Assembly: GCF_001402915.1 (NCBI RefSeq)
Contig: NZ_CP012945.1
Coordinates: 1,064,001-1,128,000 of the forward strand
Direction: 5' to 3'
Length of the DNA stretch: 64,000 nt
Source: Devosia sp. A16
GTDB taxonomy: Bacteria; Pseudomonadota; Alphaproteobacteria; Rhizobiales; Devosiaceae
Made by a program: the position numbers and the translations under genes. Positions 9,093-17,648 of the stretch are shown piece by piece. The first letter of the stretch is position 1; every line of letters starts with the position of its first letter. A model generated the notes under the pieces. The model was not told the origin of the DNA and did not search any database. It saw only the letters and a list, made by a program, of their open reading frames with translations.

Positions 9093-9893
9093 CTATTCCG
9101 GCCGCGCCGCGCAGATGGCGTAGCGATGCTGCGTCGCCCGGTCGAGAAACTGCGCGATCGGCATGTTGCGGCCCTGCGCCCGATGGATCTCCCCCAGAGA
9201 GGTGTCGACGATCACCGGGCGGAAGCCGGCGTGCTCGAGCAGCCGCACCACTTCGGGCGCCCGTGCCCCCTCACGGAAATAGATCTGCGCCATGATCGAT
9301 TGGTACTGCGCGCGGAAGTCGCCGCGCGGGTCGGGCCCGGCCGGGCGGAAGCGGCTCACCGCGCTCTCCAGCCAGCGGCGGAGCTTGCGGAACCAGGTCT
9401 GCGTGACAAAGTCGCCGTCGACGATCAGCAGCCGGCCGCCCGGCTTCAGCAGCGAGAACCAGTGCGCGAAAGCTGCGGCCGGATCGACCAGCGTCCACAC
9501 CAGGTGCCGGGTGACGATCACATCGTAGCTGGCTTCGTCTTCGCCCGTCGCCTCGGCATCGCGCATCAGGAAACGGATTGACGAGCCGCGTGACTTGGAT
9601 TTCGCCCGTGCCTTGTCGAGCATCGCCTCGGACCAGTCGAGGCCGGTGACCTCGTAGCCGAGGTCATGCATCAGGTGCGACACCACGCCGGTGCCGCAGG
9701 CGAGGTCGAGCGCCCGCCGGCCCTCGCCCACGCCGAGGTGCTTGCGGATCAGCCGGTGCCAGGCGCTGCGCTCGGTCTCGGAGAAGATCTCGTGGCCGGG
9801 GCTGAGGTCAAAGGTCTCGGCCCGCATCGACCAGTAGTCGCGGATCTCGTCGCGCACCGAGTAGTTGCTGCCTGCCGTCATGCCCGTCCTCAT
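9093..9893 (-). CDS. Class I SAM-dependent methyltransferase next to an iron importer
   Basis: A 266-residue Rossmann-fold methyltransferase with motif I ALDLACGTGVVSHLM (about residues 61-75), the acidic end of strand 2 (VTGLDWSEAML), motif II around YDVIVTRHLVWTL and motif III LLKPGGRLLIVDGD. Fold and cofactor are secure; the methyl acceptor is unknown. ATG 9893 has GGGGAG in front, but an in-frame ATG at 9881 with AGGA upstream is equally good. The first ribosome site lies in a small stem (CTCCCC/GGGGAG, 9900-9914). It is divergent from an iron/siderophore-type ABC operon across a palindrome resembling an iron-responsive box, so it may belong to metallophore handling. Confidence 0.8.
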   Translation of the reverse strand: MRTGMTAGSNYSVRDEIRDYWSMRAETFDLSPGHEIFSETERSAWHRLIRKHLGVGEGRRALDLACGTGVVSHLMHDLGYEVTGLDWSEAMLDKARAKSKSRGSSIRFLMRDAEATGEDEASYDVIVTRHLVWTLVDPAAAFAHWFSLLKPGGRLLIVDGDFVTQTWFRKLRRWLESAVSRFRPAGPDPRGDFRAQYQSIMAQIYFREGARAPEVVRLLEHAGFRPVIVDTSLGEIHRAQGRNMPIAQFLDRATQHRYAICAARPE

Positions 9894-9939
9894 ATCGCTC
9901 CCCGAAGGGGAGGCTGCCAGTTTGGAATCGCTCTAGAAG

Positions 9940-9970
9940 ATAAAACTTGATTTGCGATATCATGTTTTAT
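9940..9970. promoter_or_regulatory. Iron-box-like palindrome (RirA IRO-type motif)
   Basis: The arms ATAAAACTTGA (9940-9950) and TCATGTTTTAT (9960-9970) are inverted repeats with one mismatch in eleven, separated by nine bases. The core reads TGA-N9-TCA, the iron-rhodo-box pattern bound by RirA in Hyphomicrobiales. It sits 38 bases before the siderophore-type binding-protein gene and 47 bases before the divergent methyltransferase gene, so it could control both. Confidence 0.65.
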
Positions 9971-10007
9971 ACCGGCTGATCTCGCACCCCAACGAGCGAG
10001 ATGCAAT

Positions 10008-11141
10008 ATGCTTCGCAGAACTTTCTTCGCTGTCGCCATCGCGACGCTTTCGGCGCTGGTCGGCACCGCCGTCGCCGAGGCCCAGGCCTTCACCGTCACC
10101 GATGTGGCCGGCCGCGAGGTCAGCTTCGAAAAACCGGTCGAGCGCGTCATCCTGGGCGAAGGCCGCCAGATCTATTTCGTCTCGGTGCTCGACACCGAGG
10201 ACCCGTTCAAGCGGGTGGTGGGCTGGCGCGACGACGTGCGCACCGCCGACCTCGACACCTGGAACGAGTACCTGGCCAAGTTCCCGGCAATGTCCGACAT
10301 TCCGGTCTTCGGCAACCTGACCGACGGCACCTTCCAGACCGAGCTTGCTGTCAGCCTCAAGCCCGACGTCCTGCTGCTGCCGCTCGAATCCAGGACCCCT
10401 GCCGAGGAGTCGAAGCTCTTCGACACGCTCGACTCGATCGGGGTGAAGGTGGTGTTCATCGATTTCCGCCTCGAGGCATTCAAGAACACCGAGGCCAGCA
10501 TGACCATCCTCGGCCAGTTGTTCGGCAAGGAGCAGCGCGCCGCCGAGTTCAACGCCTTCCGGACGGCCCAGATCAAGCGCGTCACCGACGTGATCGAGGC
10601 CAAAAAGCCGACCGAACCGCTGGTCTTCCTCGAGCGAGCGCCGGGCTTTTTCGATGAATGCTGCGCCAGCTTCGGCGACGAGAATTTCGGCCGCATGGTC
10701 AAGCTCGCCGGTGGCCACAACCTCGGCACCGACATCCTGCCGGGCGCCCAGGGCATGGTGAGCGGCGAGCAGATCATCGCCGCCAACCCCGACGTCTACA
10801 TCTCCACCGGTTCGAACTGGAGCCAGAGCGCCAAGCCCGATGGCATCTGGGTGGGCGTCGGCGCCGGTGCCGACCTGAGCGCCGCCAAGGTGAAGCTCGC
10901 CGCGCTGATGGACCGGCCGGCCTTCACCGGGGTCAAGGCCAAGGAGACGGGCAACGTCCACGCCATCTGGCACCAGTTCTACACCAACCCGTTCCAGTTC
11001 GTGGCCATCCAGCAGATTGCCAAGTGGCTGCACCCCGACCTGTTCGCCGATCTCGATCCCGAGGCGACCTTCAGGGAGCTGCACGAGCGCTTCCTGCCGA
11101 TTGCCTACAAGCCCGGCTACTGGGTGTCGTTGAACGACTGA
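10008..11141 (+). CDS. Iron/siderophore-type ABC substrate-binding protein (FecB/BtuF class)
   Basis: A 377-residue periplasmic protein of the TroA/BtuF fold. The signal peptide (MLRRTFF, hydrophobic 7-24, AEAQA cleavage region) is followed by FTVTDVAGREVSFEKPVERVIL, the classic start of Fe-siderophore and cobalamin binding proteins. Other landmarks are SLKPDVLLLPLE and the C-terminal lobe from MVKLAGGHNLGTDIL to ANPDVYISTG. It is somewhat longer than usual, with an insert around ILGEGRQIYFVSVLDTEDPFKRVVGWRDD. The ligand is probably a ferric chelate, inferred from family and the upstream iron-box-like palindrome. It is the first gene of a three-gene importer operon and shares the TGATG stop/start with the permease gene. 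Confidence 0.9.
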   Translation: MLRRTFFAVAIATLSALVGTAVAEAQAFTVTDVAGREVSFEKPVERVILGEGRQIYFVSVLDTEDPFKRVVGWRDDVRTADLDTWNEYLAKFPAMSDIPVFGNLTDGTFQTELAVSLKPDVLLLPLESRTPAEESKLFDTLDSIGVKVVFIDFRLEAFKNTEASMTILGQLFGKEQRAAEFNAFRTAQIKRVTDVIEAKKPTEPLVFLERAPGFFDECCASFGDENFGRMVKLAGGHNLGTDILPGAQGMVSGEQIIAANPDVYISTGSNWSQSAKPDGIWVGVGAGADLSAAKVKLAALMDRPAFTGVKAKETGNVHAIWHQFYTNPFQFVAIQQIAKWLHPDLFADLDPEATFRELHERFLPIAYKPGYWVSLND

Positions 11142-12208
11142 TGAGCACCGTTGTCGCACAAGGCGCGGAACTGGCAGGGCACGGTCAATACCGTGCCCTT
11201 GCCTATAAGCGCATCCTGATCCTCGCCGGCCTGACCATGGCGCTCGCGCTCAGTTTCGCGGTCGATGTCGCCTGGGGCCCGGCCAGGTACGACATCCTCG
11301 AGGTCGTCGGCGCCATCCTCAACCCGGCCTCGGCGCCCGACCAGATTCGTGTCGTGGTCTGGGATATCCGCATGCCCGTCGCGGTCATGGCGATCGTCGT
11401 CGGCGCCGCGCTTTCGGCCGCCGGCGCACAGATGCAGACCATCCTCGCCAATCCGCTGGCGAGCCCGTTCACGCTCGGCATTTCCGCCGCCGCCAGTTTC
11501 GGTGCCGCGCTGGCCATCGTCATCGGCGTGCCGTTCCTGCCGGTGCCTGCCGGCTACGCCGTGCCGGTCAACGCCTTCCTGATGGCGCTGGTCGCGACGA
11601 TGTTCATCCACTTTATCTCGCAGGCCCGCGGCGTCACCGTACAGACGGTAGTACTGCTCGGCATCGCACTGGTCTTCACCTTCAACGCCCTGCTTGCATT
11701 CCTCCAGTACCTCGCTTCCGAACAGGCGCTGGCCACCGTGGTGTTCTGGACCATGGGCAGCCTCACCAAGGCGACCTGGGAGAAGGTCGGCATCACCGCG
11801 CTGGTGCTCGTCCTGGCCCTGCCGCTGTTCGCCCGCCATGCCTGGGCCCTGACCGCGCTGCGGCTCGGCGAAGACAAGGCCGCGAGCTTCGGCGTCAACG
11901 TCCGCTATGTGCGGCTCGAAACCATGCTGATCGTTGCGCTGCTCGCCTCGATCCCGGTCAGCTTCGTCGGCACCATCGGCTTTGTCGGGCTGGTCGGCCC
12001 TCACATCGCGCGCATGATCCTGGGCGAAGACCAGCGCTTCTTCCTCCCCGGTTCGGTCCTGTGCGGCGCGCTGCTGCTGTCGGTCACCTCGATCGTCTCG
12101 AAGTCGATCGTCCCGGGCGTGGTGTTCCCGATAGGCATCATCACCGCGCTGGTCGGTGTGCCGTTCTTCTTCTCGCTCATCGTCAGCAACATGAGGAAAT
12201 CATGGTAA
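11141..12208 (+). CDS. FecCD-family ABC permease for iron chelates
   Basis: A 355-residue, highly hydrophobic permease of the FecCD/BtuC family, expected to have ten membrane helices and to work as a dimer. Family markers include WDIRMPVAVMAIVVGAALSAAGAQMQTILANPLASPFTLGISAAASFGA in the N-terminal third and the cytoplasmic GTIGFVGLVGPHIARMILGEDQRF loop that contacts the ATPase. The start codon at 11141 overlaps the binding-protein stop (TGATG), and the end overlaps the ATPase start by seven bases. The whole operon is therefore translationally coupled. Confidence 0.92.
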   Translation: MSTVVAQGAELAGHGQYRALAYKRILILAGLTMALALSFAVDVAWGPARYDILEVVGAILNPASAPDQIRVVVWDIRMPVAVMAIVVGAALSAAGAQMQTILANPLASPFTLGISAAASFGAALAIVIGVPFLPVPAGYAVPVNAFLMALVATMFIHFISQARGVTVQTVVLLGIALVFTFNALLAFLQYLASEQALATVVFWTMGSLTKATWEKVGITALVLVLALPLFARHAWALTALRLGEDKAASFGVNVRYVRLETMLIVALLASIPVSFVGTIGFVGLVGPHIARMILGEDQRFFLPGSVLCGALLLSVTSIVSKSIVPGVVFPIGIITALVGVPFFFSLIVSNMRKSW

Positions 12209-12975
12209 GCCTGAAGCTCGATGAGGTGGCGGCGGGCTATGGCCGCAAGACCGTGGTCAGCGGCGTCACCACTCCCGCCTTCGCCGCCGGCGAGATCGTC
12301 GCCGTCATCGGCCCCAACGCTGCCGGCAAGTCGACGCTGTTCAAGCGCATCGCCGGCCTGATCCAGGGTGCCGGCACGGTCGCGGTGGCCGATGCGAAGC
12401 ACGCCGGTCGGGCGCTGAGCTACATGCCGCAGGACACTTCGGCCAACGCCGTGCTCACGGTCTACGAGTCGATCCTGCTTGCTCGCAAGCAGGGCTCCGG
12501 CTGGGGCGTCGAGGATGGCGACCTCAAGGCCATCGATGCCGTGATCGCCGCGCTCGGCATCCGGCCGATTGCCTTCCGCAACCTGGGCGAGCTGAGCGGC
12601 GGCCAGCGCCAGCTGGTGAGCATCGCCCAGTCGCTGGTGCGCGAACCGGAAATCCTGCTGATGGATGAGCCGACCTCGGCCCTCGACCTGCATCGGCAGG
12701 TGGAAGTGCTCGGCTTCATGCAGCAGACGGCGCGCGCCCGCGGCATGATCGTCCTCATCGCGCTGCACGATCTCAACCAGGCGCTGCGCTTTGCCGACCA
12801 GACCATGGTAATCGTCAACGGCCGGATGACCGCCTGCGGCAAATCCAGCGACGTGATCACCGTCGAGCTGCTGCGCGATGTTTATCGCGTCGACGCTCGC
12901 ATCGAGACCTGCTCGCGCGGCCTGCCGCACGTCATCGTCGACGGCACGGTCGAGGCGGTGCGCGCCGCGGCGTGA
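12202..12975 (+). CDS. ABC transporter ATPase for iron chelate uptake (FecE/FhuC class)
   Basis: A 257-residue ATP-binding subunit with Walker A GPNAAGKST, the signature LSGGQRQLVSIAQ, Walker B ILLMDEPTSALD and the switch histidine in IALHDLNQAL. It powers uptake through the FecCD-type permease encoded just upstream, whose stop codon overlaps this start (ATGGTAA at 12202). The operon has binding protein, one permease and ATPase, the minimal set for a homodimeric permease importer. Ferric chelate is the likely cargo by family and by the iron-box-like site upstream. Confidence 0.92.
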   Translation: MVSLKLDEVAAGYGRKTVVSGVTTPAFAAGEIVAVIGPNAAGKSTLFKRIAGLIQGAGTVAVADAKHAGRALSYMPQDTSANAVLTVYESILLARKQGSGWGVEDGDLKAIDAVIAALGIRPIAFRNLGELSGGQRQLVSIAQSLVREPEILLMDEPTSALDLHRQVEVLGFMQQTARARGMIVLIALHDLNQALRFADQTMVIVNGRMTACGKSSDVITVELLRDVYRVDARIETCSRGLPHVIVDGTVEAVRAAA

Positions 12976-13050
12976 TAAGCGGGGAGCAGGTGGCCGGCCC
13001 GTGCTCTACACACACCGTCCATCTGCAGAGCCGACACCGGGCGTGCTGCC

Positions 13051-13217
13051 CCACCCCACCCAGCTTCGCTAAGCCCGCTGGAGCGGGCAAGCTGCGCGAC
13101 CCTCCCCATCAAGGGGAGGGAGACCGATTGCAGCGTCGGTTTCCCTCCGTCTCCCTCCCCCTTGTGGGGAGGGTAGCGCAGCTAGGCGAAGCCTTAGCGC
13201 AGCTGGGTGGGGGGAGC
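13051..13217. repeat. Intergenic palindromic repeat (family 1)
   Basis: The outer arms CCACCCCACCCAGCTTCGCT (13051-13070) and AGCGCAGCTGGGTGGGG (13197-13213) are inverted. Nested inside are CTCCCCATCAAGGGGAGGGA and its partner TCCCTCCCCCTTGTGGGGAGG. The element fills the gap between the convergent ABC ATPase and secreted-protein genes and may act as a bidirectional transcription end. No gene is seen here. Confidence 0.8.
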
Positions 13218-13236
13218 CACACGCACCGACTGGCGC

Positions 13237-13731
13237 CTAGCGGCAGCGCTCGAGCAGTTGCTTGATCGCCGCCGACGATCCCTTCGCGCCGAAAATATGG
13301 CTGTCGAACACCTCGAGCCCCCCGCCCGACTTTGGGCGGACATAGGCGACCCGGATCACCTTCTGAGCCTGCTGGGCGATGCGGGCCCACTGGCGAGCCA
13401 CCGGGCCGCGCACGATCATCGAGCTGCCATCGCTGTGGATCAGCGGAATATCCTGAGCGAAACTGCTGCCGCGGGCCGCCGAGACCGCCGAGCCTTCCGC
13501 CGCATCGGGCGTGATCGCCAGGTTCATTGCACTCGCCCCGGCCACCTGCCGGTGCGGTGCGCGCACCCAGAAGCCCATCGCCAAGTCGCCGCCGCGGCAA
13601 GCGAACTGGAACTGCGCATCGCCGTTGTCGAAATAGGCGATCGGCACGCTGGCGTCCTCATATATCCATTCCTCGGCGCTGGCCGCCGTCGCCAGCAGCG
13701 CCACGCACAATGCCGAAAACACCTTGAGCAT
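13237..13731 (-). CDS. Secreted protein of unknown function
   Basis: A 164-residue protein with a signal peptide (MLKVFSALCVALLATAASA, cut before EEWIYE). The mature part looks like a small beta-rich periplasmic protein: WIYEDASVPIAYFDNGDAQFQFACRGGDLAMGFWVRAP, then GSSMIVRGPVARQWARIAQQAQKVIRVAYVRPKSGG, ending with a conserved-looking GSSAAIKQLLERC. Two cysteines, C46 and one next to the last residue, could pair. I use ATG 13731 rather than one six codons upstream, because the signal peptide then starts properly. I do not recognise the family. It is convergent with the iron importer operon and not obviously linked to it. Confidence 0.65.
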   Translation of the reverse strand: MLKVFSALCVALLATAASAEEWIYEDASVPIAYFDNGDAQFQFACRGGDLAMGFWVRAPHRQVAGASAMNLAITPDAAEGSAVSAARGSSFAQDIPLIHSDGSSMIVRGPVARQWARIAQQAQKVIRVAYVRPKSGGGLEVFDSHIFGAKGSSAAIKQLLERCR

Positions 13732-13853
13732 ACAGATCCCCTGAAACACGCATCGGAGCGCCGCAGCGCCCCGATGTCGACCGGCAGCGACGCAGGTCGA
13801 GCGACGCTGCCGCCATGGTGTGGGGATCAGGTTACCCAGCCCTTAAGCAATGC

Positions 13854-14507
13854 TCAGGCCGTTGCATGAGCGTCGGTGAACACGGCCAGTTGGGCTGCGA
13901 ACGCCCGCCGGAACGCCGGCCGCGCCTCGGCCCGGGCCACATAGGCGATGAGATTCGGATGCGCCGCCAGCAGCGCCGAGCCCTTCAGCCGGCGCAGCAC
14001 GCCCACCAGCACCAGGTCGCCGGCGCTGAACGCGCCATCCAGCCAATCGGCATCGCCGAGCCGGCCGGCGAGGGCAGCCAGGCGGGTGCGGATGCGCCCT
14101 TCGACCCCTTCCATCCGTTCCGCATACCAGGGCTTGTCGTTCTCGAAAAACTCGGCCGCCTCCCGATCGAGGATCGGGGGCTCGATGGTGCTGAGCGCGG
14201 CGAACATCCAGGTGATGGCGCGGGCGCGCGCAGCTCTGTCCTCGGGCAGCAGGCCCGGGTGCTGCTGGGCGATATGCAGCACGATAGACCCGGACTCGAA
14301 CAGGCCGAGATCGCCCTCCTCATAGGTCGGGATCTGCCCGAAGGGATGCAGCGCCAGGTGTTTGGGCTGCTTCATCTCGGCAAACGACACCAGCCGCACA
14401 TCATAGGGCTGGCCGACTTCTTCGAGGGCCCAGCGCACCCGCATGTCGCGGGCCTGACCGGCGCCCTGGTCGGGCGAATCTGCGAAGGCGGTGATGGTCG
14501 GGATCAT
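13854..14507 (-). CDS. Glutathione S-transferase family protein
   Basis: A 217-residue protein with a thioredoxin-like N-terminal half (ITAFADSPDQGAGQARDMRVRWALEEVGQPYDVRLV, then HPFGQIPTYEEGDLGLFESGSIVLHIAQ, including the cis-Pro and ESGSI glutathione-binding loop) and an all-helical C-terminal half. The start is ATG 14507, preceded by GGAG; a frame extension to 14534 lacks a ribosome site. The N-terminal catalytic position has SPDQGAG rather than a clear Ser/Cys-Pro motif, so the chemistry is uncertain. It stands alone, between the secreted protein and the EF-P modification genes. Confidence 0.85.
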   Translation of the reverse strand: MIPTITAFADSPDQGAGQARDMRVRWALEEVGQPYDVRLVSFAEMKQPKHLALHPFGQIPTYEEGDLGLFESGSIVLHIAQQHPGLLPEDRAARARAITWMFAALSTIEPPILDREAAEFFENDKPWYAERMEGVEGRIRTRLAALAGRLGDADWLDGAFSAGDLVLVGVLRRLKGSALLAAHPNLIAYVARAEARPAFRRAFAAQLAVFTDAHATA

Positions 14508-14637
14508 GGCAAGCTCCACGCGTTGTGTGGGCAAGCGCTCCGTCCTGCCCTTCGCAAGCTAATCGAACCGCGAGAGCGGGATTCGACAGGCGGGAGGAAG
14601 TTTTTTTGGCAGAGACCAAACGAGGGCGTGCGTCCCG

Positions 14638-15696
14638 CTAGTAGCTGCCCGCCGGCGGATACTGGTGCACCCTGCCCTGCCAGTCCGACACGGCATATTC
14701 GCCCTTGCCGGTCGCCTCGACAGTGCTCGCCGCGATCGGCGTCTTGCCGTAGCCGCCGGGGATGTCGAGCACATAGGTCGGCTGGCAGAGGCCCGATACG
14801 CGGCCGCGCAGGCCGCGCACCAGCGCCTGTCCCTCGGCGATCGACAGCCGGAAATGCGCCGTGCCCGGCGCCAGGTCCGGGTGGTGCAGGTAATAGGGCT
14901 TGACCCGCATCTCGACGAAGCCGCGCATCAGTTCGGCCAGAACGTCCGGGTCGTCGTTGATGCCGCGCAGCAGCACCGACTGGCTGAGCATCACCACGCC
15001 GGCATCCACCAGCCGCCCCGCCGCCGCGCGCGCTGCCGGGGTCAGCTCGCGCGGGTGGTTGGCATGCAGCGCCACATAGGTGGTCTTGCCGCTCGCCTTG
15101 AGCGCGGCGATCAGTTTGTCGTCCACCCGCTCGGGCTCCACCACCGGCACCCGGCTGTGGAAGCGCACGATCTTCACATGCGCGATGTCCCTCAGCCGGA
15201 CCATCATCTCCTCGAGCCGGCGCGCCGACAGCACCAGCGGGTCGCCGCCGGTGAGGATCACCTCCCAGATCTCGGGATGAGCGGCGATATAGCCGACTGC
15301 GGCATCCATCGCGTCTGGCGACAGCGTTCCCAGGCCTTCCGGCCCTACCATCTCGCGCCGGAAGCAGAACCGGCAATAGACCGGGCACACATGCACGGCC
15401 TTCAGCAGCACCCGGTCGGGATAGCGATGCACGATCCCTTCGACGGGCGAGTGGGAGAGGTCACCGATCGGATCGGCTCGTTCCTCCGGCGTGGTGCTGA
15501 GCTCGGCGATACCGGGGACGAATTGCCGCGCGATCGGATCGTTCGCGTCGGCCCGGTCGATGAGCCCTGCCATCGCCGGCGTCACCGCGATGGCGTAGTG
15601 CTTCGCCACCGCTTCGGCATCGCCAAGGTGGTCTGCTTCAAGCAGCCCGGCCGCAACCAGATCCTTCGCTGTCCGGATCGCCCGATCCTGTTTCAT
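14638..15696 (-). CDS. epmB: EF-P (R)-beta-lysylation radical SAM enzyme EpmB (lysine 2,3-aminomutase-like)
   Basis: A 352-residue radical SAM enzyme of the lysine 2,3-aminomutase family. The cluster motif is HVCPVYCRFCFRRE (C104, C108, C111), and GGDPLVLS follows. The PLP-binding lysine is in the C-terminal PGGYGKTPIA segment. EpmB converts alpha-lysine to beta-lysine for attachment to elongation factor P. The context strongly supports this: the start overlaps the epmA stop by ATGA, and efp lies divergently on the other side of epmA. A stand-alone lysine aminomutase for fermentation would be longer and found with other catabolic genes. Confidence 0.9.
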   Translation of the reverse strand: MKQDRAIRTAKDLVAAGLLEADHLGDAEAVAKHYAIAVTPAMAGLIDRADANDPIARQFVPGIAELSTTPEERADPIGDLSHSPVEGIVHRYPDRVLLKAVHVCPVYCRFCFRREMVGPEGLGTLSPDAMDAAVGYIAAHPEIWEVILTGGDPLVLSARRLEEMMVRLRDIAHVKIVRFHSRVPVVEPERVDDKLIAALKASGKTTYVALHANHPRELTPAARAAAGRLVDAGVVMLSQSVLLRGINDDPDVLAELMRGFVEMRVKPYYLHHPDLAPGTAHFRLSIAEGQALVRGLRGRVSGLCQPTYVLDIPGGYGKTPIAASTVEATGKGEYAVSDWQGRVHQYPPAGSY

Positions 15697-16829
15697 CTGT
15701 CGCCTCCGACCACCGGCACCCACAGCACGTCTTCGATCCGCCGCGCCCCGACCGCCAGCATCACCAGCCGGTCGAAACCGAGCGCCACGCCGCTGGTGTC
15801 CTCCATCAGCGGCAAGGCCGCCAGCAGTTCCTCGTCCAGCGGATAGGTTTCGCCGTAGAGCCGCTGCTTCTCATCCATCTCGGCGGCAAAACGGCGGCGC
15901 TGCTCGGCCGCATCGGTGAGCTCGCCGAAGCCGTTCGCCAGCTCGACTCCGCAGGCGTAGAGCTCGAACCGCTCGGCCAGGCGCAAGTCGTCCCCGGTGC
16001 GCCGCGCCAGCGCCGCCTCGGCGGCCGGATAGCGATCGAGCACCGTCACCCGCCCCAACCCTAGATTCGGCTCGACCTTTTCCACCAGCACGCGGCTGAA
16101 CAGGTAGGACCAGGTATGGTCCCGGGGAACCTCGAGCCCAACCGCTCGCATCTGGGCGGCCAATGCCTCGGCATCGGTCTCGCCCGCGGCATCCATCGTC
16201 GCCAACAGGTCGATCCCGGCAAAGCGCTGAAATGCTTCGACCACGCCCAGCCGCTCGGGCGCGGCGAACGGATCGCACTCCCGACCGCGGAACCTGAGCG
16301 TCGTGACACCCGCCGTCTCGGCCGCGAGCCGCAACAGCGCCACGCAGTCGGCGATCACCGCATCATACGGCTCGCCCGCCCGATACCACTCGAGCATGGT
16401 GAACTCGGGATGATGCAGCGCGCTCCGCTCCCGATTCCGCCAGACATGGCCGAGGCTGGCAATCCGCCGCTCGCCCGCCGCCAGGAGCTTCTTCATCGAG
16501 AATTCCGGCGAAGTGTGGAGATAGAGCGTCTCCCCCACCCCGTCATTGCCGATCGCCGTGGTGGCGAAGGCATGCAGGTGCGTTTCGTTGCCCGGGCTGC
16601 GCTGCAGCCCCGGTGGGTCGACCATGAGGAAATCCCGAGCGCCCAGGTAATTGCGCACCGCCAGTTCGATCCGGTTGCGCGCCAGGAGCGCCGGGCGCCG
16701 GTCGGCATGCACCGAGGGCGTCCACCATGGCGAAACCGGCGGGACTGGCGGGGAAGCGGGCAAGGCGACGTCTTTCGGCTCGGGACTGGCGGTTTTCGCG
16801 GAATTAGGGTATCGGCGGCACCGATACAT
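15693..16829 (-). CDS. epmA: EF-P--lysine ligase EpmA (GenX/PoxA)
   Basis: A truncated class II lysyl-tRNA synthetase homologue without the anticodon-binding domain. It ligates (R)-beta-lysine to EF-P. Recognisable are [21 protein letters not shown] at the start of the catalytic domain, the motif 2 region [26 protein letters not shown] and motif 3 [26 protein letters not shown] near the end. ATG 16829 gives 378 residues, about 30 more than usual, and the first 30 residues look unstructured. A TTG about 22 codons in would fit the family better. It is co-transcribed with epmB and divergent from efp, its substrate gene. Confidence 0.9.
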   Translation of the reverse strand: MYRCRRYPNSAKTASPEPKDVALPASPPVPPVSPWWTPSVHADRRPALLARNRIELAVRNYLGARDFLMVDPPGLQRSPGNETHLHAFATTAIGNDGVGETLYLHTSPEFSMKKLLAAGERRIASLGHVWRNRERSALHHPEFTMLEWYRAGEPYDAVIADCVALLRLAAETAGVTTLRFRGRECDPFAAPERLGVVEAFQRFAGIDLLATMDAAGETDAEALAAQMRAVGLEVPRDHTWSYLFSRVLVEKVEPNLGLGRVTVLDRYPAAEAALARRTGDDLRLAERFELYACGVELANGFGELTDAAEQRRRFAAEMDEKQRLYGETYPLDEELLAALPLMEDTSGVALGFDRLVMLAVGARRIEDVLWVPVVGGDR

Positions 16830-16904
16830 CAGATTAGCGCGTTCGGCCCGGCCTTTTGCTGCCGCTCTCTAGGCCCTCGCCAACCGTTGAACAAGGAAGA
16901 ACTA

Positions 16905-17477
16905 ATGGTCAAGGTCATCGCCTCGTCGCTGCGCAAGGGCAATGTCGTGGAACACGACGACGGCAAGCTCTACATCGTGCTGGTCGCCGAGAATATCCAT
17001 CCCGGCAAGGGCAACTCGGTGACCAAGGTCGATATGCGCCGCATCTCGGACGGTGTGAAGGTTGCCGCCAGCTGGCGCACCGTCGAGATGGTCGAAAAGG
17101 CCGACGTCGACGAGCGCGCCTACCAGTTCCTCTACCACGACGGCGAGGGCTACCACTTCATGGAGCCCACCACCTACGAGCAGATCGCCGTCTCCGAAGA
17201 CGTGGTCAGCGACCAGGCCGCCTACCTCACCGATGGCATGGAAGTCTATATCCGTACCTTCGAGGGCGTGGCGCTGTCGATCGAACTGCCGCAGCGCGTC
17301 ACCCTCGAGATCGTCGAAACCGAGCCGGTGGTGAAGGGTCAGACCGCCTCCTCATCGTTCAAGCCGGCGACCCTCAACAACGGCGTCAAGACCATGGTCC
17401 CGCCCCATATCGGCGTTGGCACCAAGGTCGTGGTGATGACCGCCGACGGCAGCTACGTCGAACGCGCCAAGGACTGA
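16905..17477 (+). CDS. efp: Elongation factor P
   Basis: A 190-residue translation factor that relieves ribosome stalling at polyproline stretches. Three domains are seen: the KOW-like N-terminal domain ([35 protein letters not shown]), a middle OB fold and a C-terminal OB fold ending [10 protein letters not shown]35 in the HPGKGNS loop is the residue modified by EpmA in other bacteria, and epmA/epmB are encoded divergently 75 bases away, so modification by beta-lysylation is very likely. The start is ATG 16905 behind AAGGAAGA. An intrinsic terminator follows. Confidence 0.97.
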   Translation: MVKVIASSLRKGNVVEHDDGKLYIVLVAENIHPGKGNSVTKVDMRRISDGVKVAASWRTVEMVEKADVDERAYQFLYHDGEGYHFMEPTTYEQIAVSEDVVSDQAAYLTDGMEVYIRTFEGVALSIELPQRVTLEIVETEPVVKGQTASSSFKPATLNNGVKTMVPPHIGVGTKVVVMTADGSYVERAKD

Positions 17478-17496
17478 CCTCCGGCCGCGAACCGGC

Positions 17497-17521
17497 AAAA
17501 TCGCTCCAGTGGAGCGATTTT
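17497..17521 (+). terminator. Intrinsic terminator after efp
   Basis: A perfect 11-base stem, AAAATCGCTCC against GGAGCGATTTT with loop AGT, starts 20 bases after the efp stop codon and ends in TTTT. The A-run on the other arm would also let it work in reverse. Confidence 0.85.
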
Positions 17522-17648
17522 AGGAGATCAGGCCCGGAGAGCTGCGCTCGCAGGGCTGGGATGTCGACACACCTGAGGCCCACCCGTGGGCCTCACGCGG
17601 CCGCCGGGGAATGGCCGTCCGTCTGCCATTGACCCCCTCGGAGGCTTG

